Source of the DNA: a virus
Direction: 5' to 3' (one strand)
DNA length: 54,063 nt
IMG/VR virus record: IMGVR_UViG_3300002242_000171
Coordinates: 1-54,063 of that record
Every line of letters starts with the position of its first letter. Position 1 is the stretch's first letter. Shown here piece after piece: positions 8,398 to 21,900 of this stretch. A program made the translations under genes and the position numbers. The notes under the pieces were generated by a model. That model searched no databases. It was not told the origin of the DNA and saw only the letters and a list, made by a program, of their open reading frames with translations.

Positions 8398-11300
8398 CTA
8401 TATAAATTTTTTCGTTGATTTGATTACAAAATATTCATTATAAATCGGTAGATTTAAAAAGGAATTACTTCGAACTCCAAAATTATCATTAGTATATTTA
8501 ACAAATTTGCAAACAATATTTTTTCCAGCATGAACATGTTCAAAATAATCATTATGTGTAAGAGTTCTCCAAACAGGATTTAAAGATTTATCTAAAGAAT
8601 CAATAAACATTATTTTTACTGTACTTGAATAATTGAACCACCACCAACCGAAAGTTTCAATACTTCTGTTTATATCTTCGAAAATTGCTGGATATAGAGG
8701 TGGATCTGAGATCTTAGCTGCAGCTTTTTTGTTACTAAAAGAAGGGTTGTAAGTAACAACTAAAGATTTGATATTATTTGGTATTCTTGTTGAAACTATT
8801 TTTTTTGTTTCTTCTTGCTTAGGTATACCAGATGCATCTGCCGTTTCTGTCAAAAAATCCACTAGTTTTGCATAAATTTTTAATTTTGTATTATCATTGG
8901 TAATAATCTTGCCAAGGATTCCAGATAATAAAAAGTCTATTTTTCCAGCGTATTCATCGCCGATATTTAGACTGTCCATATATTGATCAATAACTTCATC
9001 CTCTAGGGATCCTCCGATGCTTTCATCTTCTAATAATACAAGATTGGCTGAATCCAAAGAACTTATTGTATCTTCTGACTCGGACGTATCAACAAAATCT
9101 GTCTCTTCGGATGTTCCAGGTATAGCAGCATCATTAATAAAGTTTAACTGTTGATACAAATCATTCAAGAAAGAAACGCCATATGGTGATAAGATTTCTA
9201 TATATTTTTTTACTTGATTTCTTGTTGCATTTGGATCTTGTATATCTTTTCTGCTGTTTGTCATAGAATATCTTATGGTATCTAGCAAAATATCTTTATA
9301 AAATAAAAAATTGTTTTGATATGGATATATTCTTGGTCGCGGGTCGACGGCTGGTATTCCTTGACTAAAAGTAAAATTATCCATATTTGTGGATCGCATT
9401 TGACCATCTAAATATACTTTCGCTAAACCTAAAAATGTAACCGAATATTTTTGAATGTTTAACATATTAATGTTGTTTAAAGCCTGCGGAGCTTCAGAAA
9501 AATATTTGTTCTGTTCTTGTATAACTCTTTCTTCAAAAACATCACTGCTTATTTGAATATTTCCATCCGGATTAAGTGGCACACTAGTGCCATCGGCATT
9601 TGGAATATCAGAAATTAAATATTCATAGCCTGTTTGATAATATTGATCTAAATTAACAATGCCAGTCAATGTTTCTTTAAAAGAAATTGTTCTTTTATAT
9701 GTGTTTTCCCCTGATTTTACTCCAGATCCAAAACTATCTAATTTTTCTATTGTGCCTAGGCCAGCATTTGGTGACCAAAATTCTTTTATAATATTGTTGC
9801 CTTCTTTTCTTGTTATTAATTTAATATCTAAAACATCTTTATTGCAGCCAGATATTTTTATCATTTTTTCAAGCAACGTCCGGAATAAATCAAAAAGCTT
9901 AATTAATCCTTGGTAGTTTCCAGAATCAGGACTTGCAATTTTAATTAATTTTGCCATCATATCCCAGTCAACAGCGCCAGATTCTAAGTTCGACAAACCA
10001 TATAAACACCATGTTTTATACATCCGGATTACACAATCTTCAATAATATCATTAACTTCGTCACCATGGTTGCCTTCATAGCCATCAACAACTGCGTTAA
10101 CATTGAATTTATCTAATTTATCATTATAATATTTTTGTAAATTACTATCGATAAAATTAACATATTTTTTTAATCTTGCGTAAGTATTCAAACTAGTTTT
10201 AAGAATGCCTTGTAATTCCCTAGCTATTCCATCTTCAATTTCTACTTCATAATAATATTGATATTGGCCCTTTTTCTTTGACTTAACAGACGCATCTTTA
10301 AAGGACAAGAGAAGGTTTCCCGGTCCAAGAAAATTGACATCATTAATTTTATTAAGACCAGAGCTGGTGCCCAAATCAGAATATGTAGCTACCAATTCCG
10401 GTATCGCATCTTCATAAGAGTTTCCAATATCAGCGTCTAGTGTATCTTCTATGAAATTATTTCGACTTTTTGCTGGTGTTCCTAATCTATTTTGGCCGTA
10501 TCCAATCGACCTTACTCTTTTTCTATAAACTCTAAGATCGATTATTTTGGTTTTTAAAAAGATATTATTTATTGTTGTTTCTAAAATGTTCGCAGCAACA
10601 TAATTTTGTCCTCCAATCATGTTAATGACATTTTTTGCAATATTACTGTGCATTGATTTATCTAATAAAATTTTATTTTTATCCAAACAAATCAAGCCAG
10701 AAAACGTTCCATCCGAATGAGAAGACATACAATCAAAAGAATATCCTTCTGGTAACTCTGTTTTATAAGCACCATCTTTTCTTCTGGGCTGCTTATTTAT
10801 TTGTGACATCTTATCGTAAACATTATCTATTTGATATAAGTCTTGTAGAAATATTTTTTCTATTTCTTCGTCGTCTCTTAAATCGACAATTTTTGTGTTA
10901 ACAACCTCGATAGGATTAAGAATTACATTTTTATTGTGAATCGGCAGATTAGGGTCATTATGAACTTGTCCTGTCATGAGTGTGCCATCCGGCATTGCAT
11001 GCCAATTTCCAAACCACAAGTGTCCATTATCTTCTCTCTGAAGAACTACAGCACCATTATTAACAGTTTTTTGATTAAATATTATATCATAAGATACTGC
11101 TGACGCAGCATTGGTTTGGACTAAATCTGTAATTGTTTCCGTTAGGGCGCCAAAATCAATAAGTTGGCTGATTCCTGGTGCGTCGGAAGGAAGATCTGCT
11201 GTAATTGTATCAGTTATACTTTTGATCATCGACTGCGGATCAACCTCTGTTACAACCAAATAAGCCAAGAAACCAGGATTCAAATCTTGCAATACGAAAG

Positions 11301-11928
11301 GCTCTAATGTAATCGGCAAATTATAAAGTGTAGAGCCATTTTGATCAGTACTAATAAACTTTGCTTTATCCGCTCTTATTTTACTAGCTGAGTCAGCCTG
11401 AAATAAAATATCTGATACATTGATTCTTCTTAGCGGACCATCATTAGTTCCAAAATCCGCAGGAAACATGTTTTCTACATACGCAAGAACAGCAGGATCA
11501 TTAAGTTTTATTCCTACACCAGATGACGGAGTCTTAAGCGCCGGCGATCCTTTCATTCCATTCCAAAATGCTTCATCAATTTGGTATACTTTAACTGTAA
11601 CCATTGAAGCCAAATTTACATCGTCAAACCAAAGTCCGGAAGCTTTTGCTGACAGTTTTGTACTTTTTTGCAAAAATCCTTGCAAAGATAATGTTAATGT
11701 AATTTTAAGGTTGTTTGCGCTCTGATCTGTGGGGAAATCTGTAATATTTTGCATAATATGCGGATCTTTAACGCGAGAAGTACCAGAAACTCCATCGATA
11801 GAATAAATCGTATCATTCGTTAAAGCAGAAGTTTCCAGCGTTGCTGTTTGAATTGAAACTTTTGGCATGCCAGAACTAATAAAATCTTGAATTGATTTTT
11901 GTTTATTCTGTTCTAAAATCATAGACAT
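8398..11928 (-). CDS. Large virion structural protein (1176 aa), unknown
   Basis: No named family is recognised. The N-terminal 300 residues are beta-rich (for example LKITLTLSLQGFLQK, then MVTVKVYQIDEAFWNG). The middle has long helical stretches, and around residues 938-963 there is an acidic Ser/Glu/Asp linker (SEETDFVDTSESEDTISS). It lacks a signal peptide, membrane spans and catalytic motifs. The start codon overlaps the stop of the 331-aa gene by one base (TAATG), indicating coupled translation. Its size and place in the block point to a baseplate or tail-appendage component. Confidence 0.68.
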   Translation of the reverse strand: MSMILEQNKQKSIQDFISSGMPKVSIQTATLETSALTNDTIYSIDGVSGTSRVKDPHIMQNITDFPTDQSANNLKITLTLSLQGFLQKSTKLSAKASGLWFDDVNLASMVTVKVYQIDEAFWNGMKGSPALKTPSSGVGIKLNDPAVLAYVENMFPADFGTNDGPLRRINVSDILFQADSASKIRADKAKFISTDQNGSTLYNLPITLEPFVLQDLNPGFLAYLVVTEVDPQSMIKSITDTITADLPSDAPGISQLIDFGALTETITDLVQTNAASAVSYDIIFNQKTVNNGAVVLQREDNGHLWFGNWHAMPDGTLMTGQVHNDPNLPIHNKNVILNPIEVVNTKIVDLRDDEEIEKIFLQDLYQIDNVYDKMSQINKQPRRKDGAYKTELPEGYSFDCMSSHSDGTFSGLICLDKNKILLDKSMHSNIAKNVINMIGGQNYVAANILETTINNIFLKTKIIDLRVYRKRVRSIGYGQNRLGTPAKSRNNFIEDTLDADIGNSYEDAIPELVATYSDLGTSSGLNKINDVNFLGPGNLLLSFKDASVKSKKKGQYQYYYEVEIEDGIARELQGILKTSLNTYARLKKYVNFIDSNLQKYYNDKLDKFNVNAVVDGYEGNHGDEVNDIIEDCVIRMYKTWCLYGLSNLESGAVDWDMMAKLIKIASPDSGNYQGLIKLFDLFRTLLEKMIKISGCNKDVLDIKLITRKEGNNIIKEFWSPNAGLGTIEKLDSFGSGVKSGENTYKRTISFKETLTGIVNLDQYYQTGYEYLISDIPNADGTSVPLNPDGNIQISSDVFEERVIQEQNKYFSEAPQALNNINMLNIQKYSVTFLGLAKVYLDGQMRSTNMDNFTFSQGIPAVDPRPRIYPYQNNFLFYKDILLDTIRYSMTNSRKDIQDPNATRNQVKKYIEILSPYGVSFLNDLYQQLNFINDAAIPGTSEETDFVDTSESEDTISSLDSANLVLLEDESIGGSLEDEVIDQYMDSLNIGDEYAGKIDFLLSGILGKIITNDNTKLKIYAKLVDFLTETADASGIPKQEETKKIVSTRIPNNIKSLVVTYNPSFSNKKAAAKISDPPLYPAIFEDINRSIETFGWWWFNYSSTVKIMFIDSLDKSLNPVWRTLTHNDYFEHVHAGKNIVCKFVKYTNDNFGVRSNSFLNLPIYNEYFVIKSTKKFI

Positions 11929-12923
11929 TAATCACAAGCCTCCACTTCATCGTCCGGAATATCATAAACATTGGTTGAGGTTGTAATTTTCTCTTCCAAA
12001 TCAGAGCAATTAAATATAAATGTATCTGTATATGTTTTTTCTAGTTTTTCGGATTTAACGGCGCGGCAATAAGCTTCTTCTGATATTTCAGAATCAACGT
12101 TAAAATCAAAATAATATTCTACAGTATCTGGTTCACTATTGTCTGTTACACCTGAAAAATACAATCTTTCTTCTGTTCCGTCCGACATAATTCTAAAAAC
12201 CTCTACATCGAAATTTTCATTTAAAAAGTCTGTGTTTTTTTCCAAAACCTTAATAAAAAGACTGTCTTCGACCACCGATAAATAGCTTCCGTCAGCAGAA
12301 ATATATGTTGTATCTCCATCTTCTGTTTCAAAATCAACTTCAGATACTTCTCCTGGGGCGCCCATTTGAGTTGCAAATTCAGGACTAGTCTGATCTATTT
12401 TAATTTTATATTGTATATCACATTCTAATTTTGGTATATTTTCATTGCAGCTGCCGGTTGTTACAGACAAAGACCCTGTTAGTTTCGCCTCATAAAAATC
12501 AACCATCCAGATTGGCATTTGTTTTGTACTATAAGACATGTTGCCCAAAGGACCAAAGCCTTCTAATTCAAGCTGTTTCTTTTCAATTGTTTCCGTTTTT
12601 ATAGTAGCAGTTGTGCCGGGTTCAAGCATGGACTGAAATAAATTTTCTTGATATATTGGAAAATCATTCGTAGTTGTATTTTTGTTTATTTTTTCTTCAA
12701 CAGAGTATAAATATGTTTGTTGCTTTACTCTCGGCGTTTCCTTGATTCGATCATAAGTTTCATTCTGTGTTTCTGTCACGCCGGCGTATTGGCCATCATA
12801 AATTATATCATCATCATAAAATGCATAAAATTTTGGTTTAAGGCGGCCTATTTGCATTAATCTTTTGCCCAGCGGAGTAAGCTGAATATCTAAGACTTCT
12901 TGTTTTCTATCAAAAAATTCCAT
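11928..12923 (-). CDS. Virion structural protein sharing a module with the 4042-5079 protein
   Basis: The product has 331 aa. Residues 1-50 (EFFDRKQEVLDIQLTPLGKR and then FYAFYDDDIIYDGQYAG) match the N-terminal module of the 345-aa protein. The remainder is acidic, including a C-terminal stretch DIPDDEVEACD, and predicted strand-rich. It lies 4 nt after the giant 3360-aa gene in transcription order and is translationally coupled (TAATG) to the 1176-aa gene. The shared module may be a docking domain that fixes different proteins to the same virion site. Confidence 0.7.
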   Translation of the reverse strand: MEFFDRKQEVLDIQLTPLGKRLMQIGRLKPKFYAFYDDDIIYDGQYAGVTETQNETYDRIKETPRVKQQTYLYSVEEKINKNTTTNDFPIYQENLFQSMLEPGTTATIKTETIEKKQLELEGFGPLGNMSYSTKQMPIWMVDFYEAKLTGSLSVTTGSCNENIPKLECDIQYKIKIDQTSPEFATQMGAPGEVSEVDFETEDGDTTYISADGSYLSVVEDSLFIKVLEKNTDFLNENFDVEVFRIMSDGTEERLYFSGVTDNSEPDTVEYYFDFNVDSEISEEAYCRAVKSEKLEKTYTDTFIFNCSDLEEKITTSTNVYDIPDDEVEACD

Positions 12924-12927
12924 TTAT

Positions 12928-15900
12928 TTAAAAATCCGTTCCTTCTTCTTGTCGCTGGGCTGGCGTATAAGCATTTTCACCTTCCGGTAGGTCCGAATTC
13001 TGTGGTCCCTGCTCTTCAAAGAATGAGTCTTCTGGAGCGGATTCTGGTGTTTCCGCAATAACTTCCGGACTAGTCAACTTTATTGAAGTTTCCAATTTTG
13101 CCAATTCAACCAAAGAACAATAATCATAGGGCCAATTATAACTATACGTATGATCAACATCTGCAGTATTTTCAACTTGATTTGTAATAAAAGCTAGATT
13201 GTCAGACTCAGTTTCAGTTACATTAATATATTTATTTCTTGCGCGCTTCTTAACTTTAAAAACCATCCATCTTAAGTTTCTAGTTATTTTTTTAATATCG
13301 CTCTTGCTCATCCCTTCGCCGGTGAATTTTTGCCAGAATTCGCTCATTAATTCTCCATCTTTGCAGGGAATACTCAAAGTTGAACTATCCGGCACAACTT
13401 TCATTGCTATATCCGGCATTACTCCTTGCCATATATCCTGCAGTTCTTGTCTAGAGAATTTATGCTTGAATTCAAAAGCAAACATCACAAATGGATCAAT
13501 AATTGGATTTGAATTATTTACAAAATCCCAACGAGGCGGGAATATAAATCTTCTCATTTTATCTTTGAGATTCAAAACAGATGGTGACTGGCTAGTTTCA
13601 GCGCTCTGTTCATCAATTTGTTCCTCAACTTGATTAACAATATCCAATATACTTGTGGCGTCGTAGTTCGCGGCGTCGGATTTTACTTCTATATTGTAAA
13701 TCGGGAAGAAATATTTATTATCTGCTTTCGAATGTATGCAATTAAATTTGGCTGCCAAAGCTTTAGATTGCAAATATGGTATTGCGACAATACATTCTGA
13801 TATTGATTTTTCTCCATCAGTAGGCAACTCACCAACTTTTTGATTTTTTGGTGTTCCTTGTGCAAACATTGTTGCCAATAATGATTTACTGTTTGATGTA
13901 TAAGCGCCAAGTTCACTAGGCTCTGTATCTCTCAAGGTAAGTTTGAGGCCGCGGCCGCCTTCTGGAATATTTCCATATCCATTCCACATGCCTCTTGCTT
14001 TGCTATCATCAGTATAATGATTAAAACTTAGAACAGGGCATTCGTATTTGGTAGAAATGACCCATTGTTCTTGTTCTGTTGGATCGTCTGGCTGTTGAAC
14101 AATAATCCCATCGGGACCTGAAGCAACCAAAGGAGCAATCTTTTTGCCAAATAAATCCAAAGAGGAAGAAACATTCATCATAGTACTAATTGCTGGGGAT
14201 GTTTGGTCGACCCAAGTTCGCAATGGATAATTGCCTCCCTTAAGGGTACCCGGGGCCCATTGCGCATATCCTGAACTTCCTGTATCATATGACGCTGAAG
14301 GAATGTTGTTTAAATTATTGTAATAAGATGCCGTTAATTTGCTGAATATTGTACCTAGGGAGGGCTGTGGCGTATCCTCGACAGTATTTGTATAAGTTAA
14401 ATCAACAGTTGCTTTTCCATAAAAGTACGGAGGAGTATAAGGTGCATATGCCGGATCTTGCCTTTCGCCGTACAACATCTCATTGAACAAATTTGAGGCG
14501 GTATAAAAGGCCGTAGAGGCGCCATAAATTTCGCCGCGGCAATTTCTATAATAGAAAGATGCTGTATTGCCTGGTTGCAATCCATTGAAATCTAAGCCAT
14601 TTCCATAAGCTATAGAGCTATTAATCGCACCCTCTGTCATAATATTCTCAACCATTTCTATGTCAATTGACATTTGGTATGTAACATCTTGCTTGAAAGA
14701 AATTTCTGACATTGGCTTTGATGTCCATGAAGTTAGTCTTCCATCTTTAATAAATAAGTTAACAGATTCTGCCAAGAAATTATCCATAGCTCGACGATAT
14801 AAATCATGACTTTCGTTGCCATTCCAAGTAAAGAATGCATCAGTATAATTGTTTGCAACTGCATATAATTTATTTCGTCTGTTGCTCGCATCTTCTGAAT
14901 CATAAATTGGTAATTTCGAAAAATCATATAAAGCTTCGAAAGGCAATCTATAATTTGAAGCAGTCGCATATGTAAAAGCCTGCAAGCCCTCAGGAGCTTC
15001 CGGGACGGAACCGGTATAAATTGGCCAGTCAACTGCAATTCCAGATTTAATAGTATTATATAAAATACCAGGAGCAAAATATGGCTGCAACAGAGCCTGT
15101 GTGCGTGCTGCATTCTGATTAACATACCCGCTCCATGGATCATCTGCAGATTCAATACTTTGAGAGCCGCTGATGTGGGCGCCCAAAGACTGTGACAAGA
15201 GTGTCGCTAATTGTATTGTTCTATTAACAGGATAGAATCCGTTATATGGCAATAGTTTTTTGAGGCCATGACATGTCAATCTAATAGAGGTTGCATTTGC
15301 TAAATTCTTATGATCTTCTACAATAATATCAAAATTTTTCAAGAAGTCTGAATGTAAATAATCTTTATAAAATTGTGTATTCACGCTAGCGGAATTAATT
15401 ATACCATCAATTCTAAAATTATTTCGATACGGAACTGGTGCCATAAAATCAGAATCTTTATCTATTACGTAATATGGCATATGGTTGGAAATATTGAATT
15501 CAGGAATAACTGAATAGTCTTTTCCAATCTTACTTAAATCTGCAGAATAATCTGTGTATGAATCATACCAAGGATTTCTGCCGCGATCGATATTTGTAGT
15601 CCAATTAATATTAGACGAGCCAGACTGTAAATCGTTAGTCCACTGACTAAGAGCAGTTGCGTTTGAACCAAGCCAGCCGGCGGGGTTGGAGGGAGTTCCA
15701 GGCGCAATTGCGCGCATTGTAGAATCTAGACCATGGTATCGAACCGAGGCTGTGGTCCAAATTAAATCTCGGGGTGATCCGGACCTAGAGGAGCCGACGT
15801 CTGTCGTCGGGCCCGTATCAACAAAAGAAGGGCCATTAAACAATTGTCCAGAATACTTATCTCTAGAATTAAGTGCTTGTGGGGCCGGCCAAGCGAAGAT

Positions 15901-18900
15901 GGAGCCGGCCGGACCGGAAGAAGCAGAAAGCTCTTCAAAAGAGCCCGTCCATGCACCTTCGAGTGGCCATATGCTTAAAGAAGCGCCAGTCGAGCCGCTC
16001 ATCACAGTCCATGACTGGTAAGATGGCGACGCGTGATAAGGCCAATCAGTAACGTTCGAGGCACTTAAATAATAGTTTTGGTTGTTCAGTGCGATTAAAT
16101 CTGTTCTCACACGATTTTCAATATCATCTCTCCAGAAAGATCTATGAGATATGCGATCATAACTGTTGTCTCCGCCGCCGGCAACTTCAGTATAATTATT
16201 TCTTGCCCTTGTTCTATTCAAGAATGTATTTTTAGACTGAGGCCATATAACTTCCGTATATCGCAAAGACTCAAAACGCTTAATTGGATTCAAGGGGCTA
16301 ACAATGTCGTCATCTCTATATAAGGAGGTTATAGAATCATATATTGGCGGAGGCTTAGTAGTTGACTTAAACCATTCGTTGTGATTAAACAAGAAAGCAT
16401 GGTAAGCTGCTTGCGGATTAGCAAAAGAACAAATATTATTATTAAATGTATAATCGAAGACCATACCTTGAGTTTCAGTAGGCTTATAAAGATCTTGAAC
16501 TGCCCGGACTCTTATTTGAACTGGCTTATGCTTTATTGTCACAACAGATTCTGTAAAGTTTAATATTGGATTTACACCAAACTTCAGTGCTTTTTTGTCA
16601 TTAGTGTCAGGAATGCTTTGTTGCTTTGCTTGCATCTTAACGGCACTAAAAGTATTTGTTTTCCTATGATGTCTCATAATCGGATGATTTCCGCCACGAA
16701 TCTGTTTCCAAGATGGCCAGCCGTATGGGCCTTGGCGATGATGTATGATACCATTCAATAATGCGTTGCCGGCATAAGTCGAAAGAAGCACACCCTTGGA
16801 AATTAAACCACCTTGATATTGATAAGACGTTGCATTGTTTTCATAGCCAGTGTTAGTGCCTGGATATCCTAAGCTATTTTCGCTAGCTGTTACTGGCTCA
16901 TATATGTTAGTGTTGAGGCCTACGAAATCATTACGAATAAGTGGATATCCAACTGCAAGGAGGGGGGCCTCTGGAAGTCCATATCTCCATGTTGAGTCGC
17001 CGGCGAACCAATAACTTGCAAAATCGCTAGAACTAACAAATGTCATATCATTTGATTTTATCGAATATCCCAAAGGCGCTGTTAATCCATCTCCTCCGCC
17101 TGCATAATAAAGGTTGCCAAAAATATTTGGACCTGCATAATTGCCAGATAGAGAAGCAGTAATCCAAGCATACTGACGATCACTCTGTGGAATTGCGTGC
17201 TGTATGAAGAAATTATCATATCGCTGCCTATTCACTGCTATTTCTGTTCCATCGGGCATAATATACGCTTCAGCACTTTGACCAACATTTCTATTGACTT
17301 TGTGTACTGAAGCAGTTAGAGCGGCGCCGTCTGTTGTAGATAAGCGCGCATCATAACCAGGATATGGGCCGCCGGCCATATGATTTCGTTGTAATATATC
17401 CAAAGGCGGCGTTGTTGTCAAGGTTCTCAAATTTATATCATGAGGATTGCCAAATGGACGTGTTTCGTAAAAGACACTTGGATTAGTTCCGCTGCGAAAT
17501 GTTTCCAAAGTGGCTCCTTGGTGAGATCTCTCTTCCATTACGGCGCGGCCATTTCCTGCAATACCCGGCTCAGTCTGATATATCCAAAAACGAGCTTGTG
17601 CGGGGTCTGTGGCACCCGGATAATTGGTGATCACCGCGGAAGCAGTTATTCCTAACACTCCACCAGAAAAAGCAGTATTAATTGCGTGAGCTAACGAATG
17701 TGCAGAGCCAGATTCTGCCAGGCCCGGGCCGATTGCAGCACAATCAGATGCATCCCAAAAAGCCGAACACCTAGTTCCATAATTGAATACCAAACCATTA
17801 TTATCATATCCTACAGTCGGATCCGTTAACCATGTTGCAAGATAATTTTCTCTAAATGTTATATTAAGGCCCGCGCTGGAAGTCAATCCTATAGTAAAAG
17901 GCTTAGCCCAGCCGCCCAAGCCTTGACTAGTGATGCTAACAACTGCCACTGCACTATCACCGGATGCAGTGATATTTGATCTTGGTTTTCTAACCGTCAT
18001 ATTACGGTAGTTTAGGCTGTTATAGACGGAGAAGGTGTGTGAAGCAGGGTCAAGATAGCCTAGGGCCATTGCTTCCGGAGAACCGGGTGCAGAGAAGCGG
18101 TCAGCGATCGTCACACTTTGCAACGATGAGCCGGTTCTGTCCATCATATTAAAATCAATATTTCCGGAAAGATTGAAGACCTCTGCTGTTGCTTGTGTAA
18201 AGTTGGCGAAATTATCTTTTAGCCAGCCTTTTTGTGTATTGGCGCCGACCGTTTGAACTATCTGATATTCTTTAGAATAATTGCCCAAATATAATGACCC
18301 GGTGCTGGTTTTTATGTTTTTGATAACAACCGGTCTTTTGGCGATTTCATCTAAGAAATATTTTGATTTTGGATCATCATCGGCGCGTTTACTTAAAGTT
18401 AAATTAGAAGCGTTAACTGCCAAATCATATTCTTCAATACGGTCAGTTGTCGTAAATGGAGCAACTTTTCTTGATTTTTTGCCTCCGACATGAATTTTTG
18501 TAAATGGACCTTGCAAGGTTTCTTGCGTTTCGGCGCCATATACATCGCGATGATTATCGTTGATTTCAATTCCACTATTAAATGTAGTAAGAGACGTTTT
18601 GTAGCCAGTGTCAACGGAAGAAGAGTAAACTGTAAATGGCGCAATGTTGCGGCCTTTTATTGGACTTTGTTCTAAGTTTGCTTTAAAGTCTAATCTTCGT
18701 TTGACATTTAGATCATCTTTATCTGTACAATCTACAAAGCTCTCAATATCTTGTAGAATAATATTTTCTGTTTTGCTGCTTTGATCTAATTCAGTTTTTA
18801 CAAAGTTATATTTAATATTATCAATCTTAAAATCTTGGGCTCGATCGACGGCAAAATGATAAGGTCTGGTGAATTTTCTTAATGCATATGTGGATCCAGA

Positions 18901-21900
18901 GACAACCGAATTTGAAATTCGTTTAATTATTTCTCTTTGTTCGTCAACTGTTGAATCTCCAGAAGATATAAGAATTCTATCTCTTTCTGCCCTATCTTTC
19001 CAGTATAAACAATTAACATTTTCTTCTGCTGCGCCTTGAATAAAGTAGCTAAATGTTATATGCAGGGCGAAGACGTCGGTATCGATATCTGTGTTTCCTA
19101 GGGGACCTGGCTCCAATTGATTAAATCTAAAAGTATTCGTTATCGAGCCAATCATTGCCAAAATTTTACCTTGATGGCCGGCAGATGAATTGACCGCTTC
19201 TATAATCTCGCCTCTAAAATCAGATTGGCTAGACATTCCTTGAATTTGAACCCAAACTTCTGTTGAATTGCCGGTACCTGTTTTTACGGTACCGGTGGAG
19301 CCCGCGCCATTATCATCAAAAACATACTTGCGCTTTGTTCCATCTGTCGATATTAATGTAAAATATTCTCCATCTAAATCAGAAGATGTGCTTGTAATAA
19401 CAGCAGTTTGTGTCCATGCATATGTAAAATTGCCTGGCTCGTGGCCTTCTTTCCAATTATATAATAATTCGTTAATGCCTTTGATTCTTCCATCGGGCTC
19501 AGGCTGCTGAAGATTTAAGTTTGTATACTTTGTCTCAATCCTATTTCTTTCTAATACATGACTCTCAATCATATTCCTTACATTATCTGCCATATCAGCA
19601 GTTGCAGGAACCAAATTTAAAAGCATTGTAGAAATTGAATTATCAATCCATTTAAAATATTCTATAAATTTATCTAAATCCGGTATGTTGTCAACTCGAC
19701 GGAAAAACAATTCTTTGATTTTATCCATCTCTTTGCTTGATTTTCGATATCTGGTGACTGGATCTCCAATTAAATTATGAAAATCTTTGATGCCGGCGAA
19801 CATGTTCAGCATTTCATAAGAAATATTTGCATACATGCTCTTTTCGAAAGCATAAAAATATTTAACCGGGCGATGTTCACGAGTAAATATTTCTCCTTCG
19901 AAATCAACTATATTAACCATATCATCAGAATTAATCAAATCCGGAGCGACTAATCTAGTCGAGGGTACGTATTTCTTTTCAACTACTTGTGTGCTGCTAG
20001 CAGCAAAATTATGTCCCAATCCAGTATGCTGTCTTTCAACGATATTGGATAATGGATAACTTAATAGTTCATTTGATCCGCTAGAAAAATCACTAACTGC
20101 AAATTGTCCCGAAGCATCAGAGGCAGTAACCTGTGCAAAATCCCAATTTAGTGCCAAAGAAGAGATTTTTGGCATTTCTGTTTCAGATAAACTCTTGTTT
20201 GAGGCGACGCCTTGAAATAAATACGTATTTCTGTGAGGATGATTAACGCCATAAGATGCATCATTTTTGGCATGATATTCCAAAGTATCATTTTCAAGAT
20301 ATGAATTCCAATAGCGCGCATAAGATACGTAAACATCTGATTCATTCAAAAGTGTACCACTAAAGTTTGTTCTATGTGCACCAACAAATAAACGCTTTGG
20401 AACAGAGAAAAAAGTAGATCCATATGCAGACTGTAGCGTACCCGATATTGCGAAACTGTTTATGATGGTGTCGCCAAGATGTTGGTATCCAATTAATTCC
20501 GCAGTTACTTCAACCGGAGTATCAGATCCTGTAACAAAATCAACTTGTGGATATTTTGTATCTCTAAGCCTAACACTCAAATTCCATTCTGTGTTGTCAT
20601 ATATATCTGTGTATACTGATGATGTAATCGGCCCTAGGGCGCTGCCTGTTAAAAGAAAGTAAGCCTCTGGGCTGTCTCTCATCGATTGTTTTTGTTTTCT
20701 AACAATATAAACTTGTACTGAGCCGCTATCACTTGTAGCCCAAGCAGTATCTGTATTACTATCTGTTTTTGCTGTATGTAAGCCAAAAAGCGACGAGGTT
20801 GTTTCACTATAAATTTTTGAATCTCTACTTTGTAACAAAGGATATTTGGGAAATAAAATTTGTGTTTCAACCGTAACAGCGCCTAGTGCGTCAATACCAT
20901 TAGTTTCATCATCGCTTCCAGATATATAAGATTTTGAATTTGGATTTCCAGCTTCGGGATATCCATATACAGATGCAGCATTATTATTATAAAAATCAAC
21001 ATATTTTGATTTTGACGACACATCTCTTGTATTAGTTTCTAAACGCCAATTTGTATTTTGTCCATATAAGTTAAGTCTTACTAGTTCTTCATCAATTCCA
21101 ACACATCTTAAGAGATTTCTAAATGATTTCTTTGTGCCTTTTGTTTTATAGATATGAATTAAATTGTTATAAATGTTTTTGTATATCTGGTTCTTTACAT
21201 CATATAATTTTTTCTCAAATAGCTTCTTATCATCTCGGGTATTTGCATATGCAAAGATATCAATATCTGTTAAAATTTCGTCAACATCAAAACCATAATC
21301 TTTCAGAAGTCGATCATTAAAGAAATGTGGGCGTGCGCTACTAGAGGCATATTGTATATTCTTAATTGTAGGAAGTGCTTCGATTTGCAAATGCAAAGTA
21401 TCAAGATAGCTAGCTAAAATTTGTGTTAATTTGTGTAATTGTCCTTCGCCTTGAGCATAATCATCTTCTGATATCCAGGCTGGCAAACTATTAATTAAAG
21501 AAGATCCGTTGTTGAAATCATGTTCTTGGCCTATAGTCTTTAAATTCTCTAGTTTACTAGCGACGTCCGGATGAAAAGAATAAATAATTGGATCTTGAAA
21601 TTCGCGGCTGGCATGGCCAGATTCTACTAACGCTGAAGATGTAGAACGACTATCTGTGGAACTATATCCTTCCCAAAGGCCATCGCTGATTCTTCCTGAA
21701 TAGTCCAAAACAACGCTATCTACTGAAGATGTTTGAGTTATTCCTTCATTAAATTTATAATATACTCCCAAGTACGTATTTGATAAATCAGTGTTTGTTC
21801 CGCCATAAACTTGATCTTTATAAAATCTTCCAATCTGTTTCGCGTTTCTTGCTGTTTTCCAAAATCTAAATTCATCGATAGAGCCACTTAGTTTACCCCA

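Noticed and set aside
15686-16021. Plus-strand open frame of 111 codons in a GC-richer patch
   Set aside because: It lies inside the 3360-aa gene in the opposite direction, has no ribosome site and shows no family motif. It is a shadow frame; the local GC rise reflects Gly/Pro/Ala codons of the giant protein.
19271-19295. Perfect 8-bp inverted repeat CCGGTACC ... GGTACCGG with a 9-nt spacer (terminator-like)
   Set aside because: It is in the middle of an uninterrupted coding region, has no T-run after the stem on the coding strand, and encodes a Gly-Thr-rich stretch.
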